Below, one piece after another: positions 58,422 through 64,000 of a stretch of DNA of 64,000 bases (position 1 is its first letter; each line of letters begins with the position of its first letter). This DNA is from Toxoplasma gondii ME49 (taxonomy: Eukaryota > Apicomplexa > Conoidasida > Eucoccidiorida > Sarcocystidae). The notes under the pieces are model-generated. The model worked only from the letters and a program-made list of their open reading frames with translations, did not search any database and was not told the origin of the DNA. The stretch lies in the NCBI RefSeq assembly GCF_000006565.2, contig NC_031474.1, positions 3,259,662 to 3,323,661 of the forward strand, read 5' to 3'. Both the position numbers and the translations under genes were made by a program.

Positions 58422-61400
58422 GCGCAGAGAACAGAGGGAAACGAAGAACGAGAGGACAAAGGAGAGAGAGAGAGGAAAAGGAAGAAGGGAAGATCAGGAA
58501 TAAGAGAAATCAACAGCGCGACGGATCTACGGCAAACGCAGTCTGCATCGGGTTCGCAAGCTAGAAAAATGCAGACGAGACAGGCGAGAAGAGAAGCCAA
58601 GACGGCCAGCTTTCGATTGGAGAGAAGATGCGAAGCTGCGAAGCAGCGCAGGGGAAAAGTTCGGAGACAGGCAGAGCTGAAGACACAGAAGGACGATAAA
58701 GTCAAAGGACGGAGAAAACAGACAGGGAAACTCGCGACGCAAAGGCAGGCGAGGCGTCGTAGGTGAAGACACGTGAAGACAGAGAGGGCAGAGCCAGCGA
58801 GAGAAAGAGGATTCCCTCGAAGCTAAGCAGACAGGAGGGTGGATGGAAAGAAAGAAGAGCGGAATAGAAATGTGAAGGAGAAGGAAGACGACCAAAGAGA
58901 GGGACAAGGCGGCGAACGCAAAGTGTCTTTGGCAGACTCAGCAAAAAACGGTAGGCAGCAAGGCCTTCGACGGCAGCGCTGCCAAAACAGGGAAGCAGAA
59001 GCTACAGAGGTGCAGAAGACGGCATCTAAAAGACAGAGCTGTAAAACTGGCTTTTTTTTTGCGCAATTCTGCATGCAGCACCGGCTCGCAAGGGTTTCAC
59101 TGCCTTGACGCAGAGACCAAGTTTCTTCACATGAGATGGACGCGGGAGAGAGAAGAACCGTCGGCATGGGCGCCTCTCCCTTCCTCTCCATGTACAGATG
59201 CAAGCGCAGACGATCGGAACAAGTGGATCCAGGAGGTCCTGTGAAACAACGGAGATAGGAGCGCCGCGAGACAACGTCACCGGGGAAGACAAGAAGAGGG
59301 AAAGGACCGTCTCTCCACGAGTATTTCTATGCATGATGCTGGAGAAACTCCCGCAGCATCCTGTCCGGGTGTCTGCGTGTGTGTCTGCAGACGCGAACAA
59401 ACACAGGAAATGTTCCACCGTTTTTCACGTCGCCTGAGTTCCCATGTGTACGGACCTAAAAGCATTAACGGGGAGGCGCACGAGCGGGGCGCCTGCCGTT
59501 CCCTAGGAGGACCGTTCGCCTTTCACAGAGACGCGCAACCGCACTTTCATTCACTGCATGGGTGGCTGTGAACAGTTCGGTGAACGTACAGCGACAAAAA
59601 GAACATCTGCTCATGTGTGGCCCACGGTAAAATGTGCAAGTTCAGGCCCACGCGCGTGTGTCCGGCGCATGGAGTCGCTGTCGATCCCCGAGACACAGCT
59701 CATCCATAGGCAGGCAGTCTCTCTTTCGGAAAGCCAAGCGCCACGCTGGAGCAAGAATGCGTTGAAGAAAGGACTGTCTGCGAAGTTTATTGACGGTGTC
59801 TTCCAGAAAAGTCGACAGTGTCGGCATGCGATGGAACGAGGAGCGGCGCTGCCTCTGTCCTTGCTGTCGCTACGGGAACTCCGACTCGATCAGTCGAACT
59901 GAGAAAACTGTGGATGAGTGGGTGCAGAGTGTCTCCCGCTGATTCGAATTTCCCCGGAAGTGCCGACAGCGAAAACGTTCCTGTCGCCGTGCACAACGCT
60001 GCCGATAGCTGTTTAGATGCAAGCGTACTGCAGACACCGCGAATGTGCAGGCGGAGGAAGTCGCGTCAAGGAAACCGACCGCCGACGAAGCTGCGAAGCA
60101 GAGGTGAACCGAGGCATGTCGGCGCGTTTCCAGGCAGTCGGCGCGCAACAGAAGAAGAAAACTTTAGAAAACAAAGCGGGAAGAGCTGTGCGCAGACACG
60201 AACGGCGCATGCGTCTGGTCAGCTCGAGAAGGCACTGCCGCAGCGAAAGTTGGAAGGCAATTCGCAAGCAGTCGGTCGGCGCCTTGACTCCGTGTGGAGA
60301 CAGAGCAATTCTGCAGTTTTCGGTGCTGCCTGCAGGGTGAATCAAACGCGAAATCCAGTAAAGTTAGAGCAAATTTACCCCGTTTTCCTCCAGTGATCCT
60401 GCCCACGCATTCGTCATGCCGCCAGGACCGTAGGCATGTTGTCCTCGGTTAAAAAACACGGAAGTAGTCCTGCGAGCTTGGTAAGCCGGTTGCCAGCCTC
60501 TGGGTAAGCTGGTGGGTCTGTTTTCCACGTGGAATTCCAGTTTTCATCGGCTAGATTTTACGCAAAGTGAATGTTGTGCGCCACTCTCATTGACGATTTG
60601 CCTCAACGAACCAGAGAAGCTGTCATAACACAGGGTGTACGTATACCTCGAGTCTGAGCGCGGAAAGTGCGGCAGACAACGGAGCAGCGAAAAAACAAAG
60701 CTGTGAACATGAAACAGGCTGGGAAGAAGAAGTGAAGCGGACGTGAACTTGAAGCAGCCACAAACACACAGCTGTCTCCCCAAGTATTTTTTTCGTCCCT
60801 ATACCGACTTCGATGCGCCTGCGGGGATTCACATCGGCTGCTGTCCCAAAACACAAGTAGATCCGCACACAGTCGGCCTTACAGAGATTCACCCGAAGCG
60901 CTAACTACCAACACAGTCAAAGCCCCAACGCTGCGTGTGTTGCCCTCTGTGGTTGCTTTGCTGAAGTACTTTGGCTGTCAAGATGATAGGAAATCGCAGT
61001 TTTTACCCGTTTTACGGAAATAGGGATGGTATATGTTTGACAGTGCCAGCGCAGTGCAGTTGCAAACTGACAGAGTGACTCCAATGAGTGTTCTTTGTTC
61101 TGTCGAGGAATGTCTGCCGCGGTCGGAGAAGCTGTGGTGTGGCTGCCGACATGCTGATAGGATAACCTAACCAAACAATGAGGGTTCTAGACGGTTTGCC
61201 ACCTTGATGTATCATCAGCATGCAACAGTGACGAAGTTCAACCATTATAACTTCGTTGTGCAACTCGAATGCGCATCTCACTGCCTGAAGCTCATGCTAG
61301 CAGTGTGCTTGTCGACCGAGAGGCAAGCGACTGTAACCACAGCGCGCCTTTTTTTCCTTCGTGCGACGAAGATTTCTTAGATAACAGACAACCAAGTTGT

Positions 61401-63010
61401 CTATTTCTGGTGTACACCGCCACTCCAACGGACTGCTTAAGAGGGACATCTGTGTGCGCACATTGCACAGCAGATATCCAGCGTAACTCGTGCCTTGTGA
61501 ATCCTTTATACTCTTCCGGGAAATCATAGTTCCCAGGGGGAATGTTTCGCGCTGTGGTGGTACGCGGTCCCGTTCCAGAACGAGAGTGCAGGCGCCGCAG
61601 GCGCAGTTGCTCCCTGTTTGCTCGCACCTGGTTGAAAGATGAGCAAAATACTAAACCCTGGAGAGACGCGTAAATGTTGTACTGCTATCTTCCATTTCTT
61701 TATCGCGCACGTGAAGATGTGGCTTCTACCGCGGATGCGCGCACGGCTAGAATGTCGACGCGCTTGTGCACGAAGCAGAGAAATGCCCGCGAACAAACTT
61801 CTCCGGCGACCTATATCTAAATGGGCGTAAGTGGAGGCACGTTCGTCGTGTTCCTCGAGGAGGATTTGAAAATGAACAACTCAGCACGTCTATACACTTC
61901 GCGACGACCTTGTTGTGTTTTCTTGTCAGCGGCTGCAGTCGAGGAATACCGCTTTTCGAACCATGCCAACAAAAGACGACTGACGCAAAGTACCAGACAG
62001 TACATTTTACCACTAGTCACATAGATAGGAAGGTAAAGAGAAAGTTGCCATGTATCTTTGCGTATAGCAACCAGGTACGGTGGAACAGATATACACATGC
62101 GAGTCTAGAAGAGAGGCTTCCACGTGTGTAAGAAAGAGAAAAACACTTCATACACGGACACGGTTGCTCGGAAAAGGTAAAACTACTATTTCGGAGCGTA
62201 CCCTCTGCCGGCTTTCTTCGCACACGGGGCTGCACGCACCACCCCCGCGGCGCCGTCTGTTTGCTGCACAGGCAGCTCTTTAAAGAAGTCCAACTGACAA
62301 TCGCAGCAGACCAGGAAAGCCAAATTGAGTCCACCGGAAATGCATCAGGCGAAAACATTCAGGCAGACACGAGCGCCCAGACATGAACAAGAGTTCTTCT
62401 AGGAGCCTAGCCACCGATAGTTCCACCCTCCTACGTGCCTTCCATGTTTGTACTGTTTCTTGCTCCTGCATACAGACGCAAAAAGTAAATCTTGAAAACA
62501 TGAGTTTTTCCGAATCAGCACAGTCACCGCGCGGATGCCACGAAAGAGGCGACAAACAGCTCGTACCAAAAAAAACTACCAGGACGCTTCTCTCTCCATT
62601 AACATGAAATTAAGTACACGATGTGTATATACACAGATTTGAATCGTGAATGGACTTCATATCATATATACCACCATACCAGCGTGTATCGATTCGTAGT
62701 GTATCGATACTGGTGGCGACACAGTTGTCGACAGGTAGAGCCAGACCTTCGTCTGCATGATGTGAACGTTCAGATGAATGTCCGTATACGGCGCATCAGA
62801 AAAGCGATAACCTCGCAGTAAACGTGTCTTTGTCACCAGCTAAGTTTCTACTTTTGTCCGATGTCTTCCCCTGCACTCATGAACGAAGAACCGAGCACTG
62901 TTTTGGCGTCCATCTATTTACTTAATAGATGAGAGGCCCCGAAGAATCCGTTCAGCAGGAAGGAGACTACCAACGAAAGCATCGCGGTGGTTCAACAGTG
63001 TGAACTGTCC
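58422..63010. other. Kinase upstream region, no supported gene
   Basis: 4.6 kb. 58.4-59.3 kb is purine-rich on the plus strand (pyrimidine-rich in kinase sense), typical of a leader or leader intron. From 59.3 to 63.0 kb no frame shows convincing coding character, and no RNA gene or repeat was recognised. The kinase promoter should lie here. Confidence 0.45.
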
Positions 63011-63556
63011 CTACCTCCGTCTGTCGAGACGCATGCCCTTTTTCCGGGGCCTTATGAGCATGATGTATCCGCCGAGAACCGTTCCACTTAAAACAGAAAT
63101 GCGTAGAATGCCGCGAAGGAGATCCTCTTGTTGCTTCCCGTTCCTCATCTGCCTAGCATCTGCATGTGCACTCGAGCTACAGTGGCCGCGGCATTCAGAG
63201 GTGTTTGAGCCGGAAGAACGAGAAACAGCAACGGAGGATACGCAGCCTGTCGACCCTTCGCTGGTGCGAAAGACCTCCCGGTCTCTCAGGATACGTTTCA
63301 CTCCGTCACTTGGTGTCTGCAGAACGTCCACGGAACTGTCTGGCGAGTTTCTACACAGCGAGCGACATGAACCGGGAAGCCACGGAGTTAGCAGGAGGCG
63401 GGACGCGTGAGGACCTTGCTCGCGCGGGTGGACGGAGTGGAGTCTGTTGTCTGTGCACGCGGAAGCATTGGAAGGGGGAAAGCGAACAAAGTTTCGACAC
63501 AGGGCCTCGCAGGGCCACCTCCGCAGACAGCGGACTGCAGCCAACCCGTGAAACAT
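63011..63556 (-). CDS. Candidate small membrane protein, about 181 aa
   Basis: Minus-strand open frame; the frame stays open to 63853, but ATG 63556 gives the more protein-like start. The N-terminus (MFHGLAAVRCLRRWPCEALC) is basic and amphipathic, like a mitochondrial targeting sequence. Near the C-terminus is one hydrophobic helix (ILRISVLSGTVLGGYIMLI) followed by a basic tail (RPRKKGMRLDRRR). The middle is Ser/Arg-rich without a domain. This could be a single-span mitochondrial membrane protein, or the last exon of a longer gene that leaves the window. Codon bias is weak, so it may also be a chance frame. Confidence 0.3.
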   Translation of the reverse strand: MFHGLAAVRCLRRWPCEALCRNFVRFPPSNASACTDNRLHSVHPREQGPHASRLLLTPWLPGSCRSLCRNSPDSSVDVLQTPSDGVKRILRDREVFRTSEGSTGCVSSVAVSRSSGSNTSECRGHCSSSAHADARQMRNGKQQEDLLRGILRISVLSGTVLGGYIMLIRPRKKGMRLDRRR

Positions 63557-64000
63557 CGTGTGTTCTTTTCGGAATGGAAGCGCGGGAAAACGGGGGGAAA
63601 GAGCTGTTATCAGCGGTGTAACAGGAAAAAGAAAAACGTTTCGGGAGACCGTCGAGTTGCGTGCAGAAAAGCGACATCCAGGGGGAGCCGGACACGGGAC
63701 AGGACCGAAGGAGCAGCCACTGTCGGTAAAGAGAAAGAGGGAAACAGCAATGATGGGACAATTGAGTAGTTTGTTGAAAAAGGAGTCCACAAAAAAGGAC
63801 GGGAGTCGCAGGGTATTTTCAGTGGCCACGATTTCCGGTGTCCAGCACACCACCGCGAATCTGAACCCCGAGAAAACTATAGAGCATGCTGGCAGCTCCC
63901 GTGGCGATAACGGACAAGTTTGCCAACTGTGGATGGTGGTCTCTCCGCAGTCTGAGACGGAGAAGTGACTTCGAAGTCAAGATGGCAGCCCCTTTATTGC
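63557..64000. other. Right edge, unassigned
   Basis: No supported gene. The frame of the 63,011-63,556 candidate remains open up to 63853, so more of that gene could lie here. Nothing else was recognised. Confidence 0.4.

Noticed and set aside
1..64000. tRNA, rRNA, CRISPR or mitochondrial-DNA insertions
   Set aside because: No cloverleaf with conserved A/B boxes, no rRNA-like blocks, no spaced direct repeats and no recognisable mitochondrial gene fragments were found; a search program could still detect short insertions.

Overview
The window looks like nuclear DNA of a tissue-cyst coccidian apicomplexan, most likely Toxoplasma gondii or a close relative such as Hammondia or Neospora. The reasons are GC-rich coding exons, short exons separated by introns with (TA)n microsatellites, very long proteins with poly-Ser and Arg/Glu tracts, long gene-free flanks, and two tandem genes that resemble the apicomplexan GAPM six-membrane-span family of the inner membrane complex. 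No prokaryotic features, rRNA, tRNA or CRISPR array were seen. All exon models below were built by hand from splice signals and reading-frame phase, so they are predictions.

Layout. 1-589 (minus) is the 5' end of a class II aminoacyl-tRNA synthetase, probably aspartyl. 4211-6571 (plus) is a Ser-rich unknown protein, possibly with an upstream exon at 2937-3611. 8581-10749 and 14481-16543 (minus) are two tandem six-span genes with identical exon lengths. 20236-26064 (minus) is a large unknown protein of about 1,488 aa. 26444-33376 (minus) is a SET-domain plus PHD-finger protein of about 1,735 aa, a chromatin lysine methyltransferase candidate. 38071-40940 (plus) is a five-exon protein of about 373 aa with a faint BCL7-like motif formed across a splice junction. 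43700-47836 (plus) is the ribosome-maturation factor SBDS with an unusual C-terminal zinc-finger extension. 50480-58356 (minus) is a diacylglycerol kinase in at least ten exons. 63011-63556 (minus) is a weak candidate for a small mitochondrial-type membrane protein.

The genes are housekeeping or cell-biology genes, not a pathway cluster: translation (tRNA charging, 60S maturation), pellicle structure (GAPM-like pair), chromatin (SET/PHD, possibly the BCL7-like protein) and phosphatidic-acid signalling (DAG kinase). Minus-strand genes from 8.5 to 33.4 kb run head to tail. Divergent promoter regions lie at about 0.6-4.2 kb and 33.4-38.0 kb. SBDS and the DAG kinase are tail to tail around 47.8-50.5 kb.

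The most notable signals are a probable gene-conversion tract in the GAPM-like pair that runs past a splice site, two GC-AG introns each supported by reading phase, an SBDS with a large insertion and a Rei1/ZNF622-like zinc finger, a PHD finger split by about 133 residues, a SET motif lacking the usual residues, and a (TA)n microsatellite in most introns between 24 and 58 kb but in none of the GAPM-like introns.
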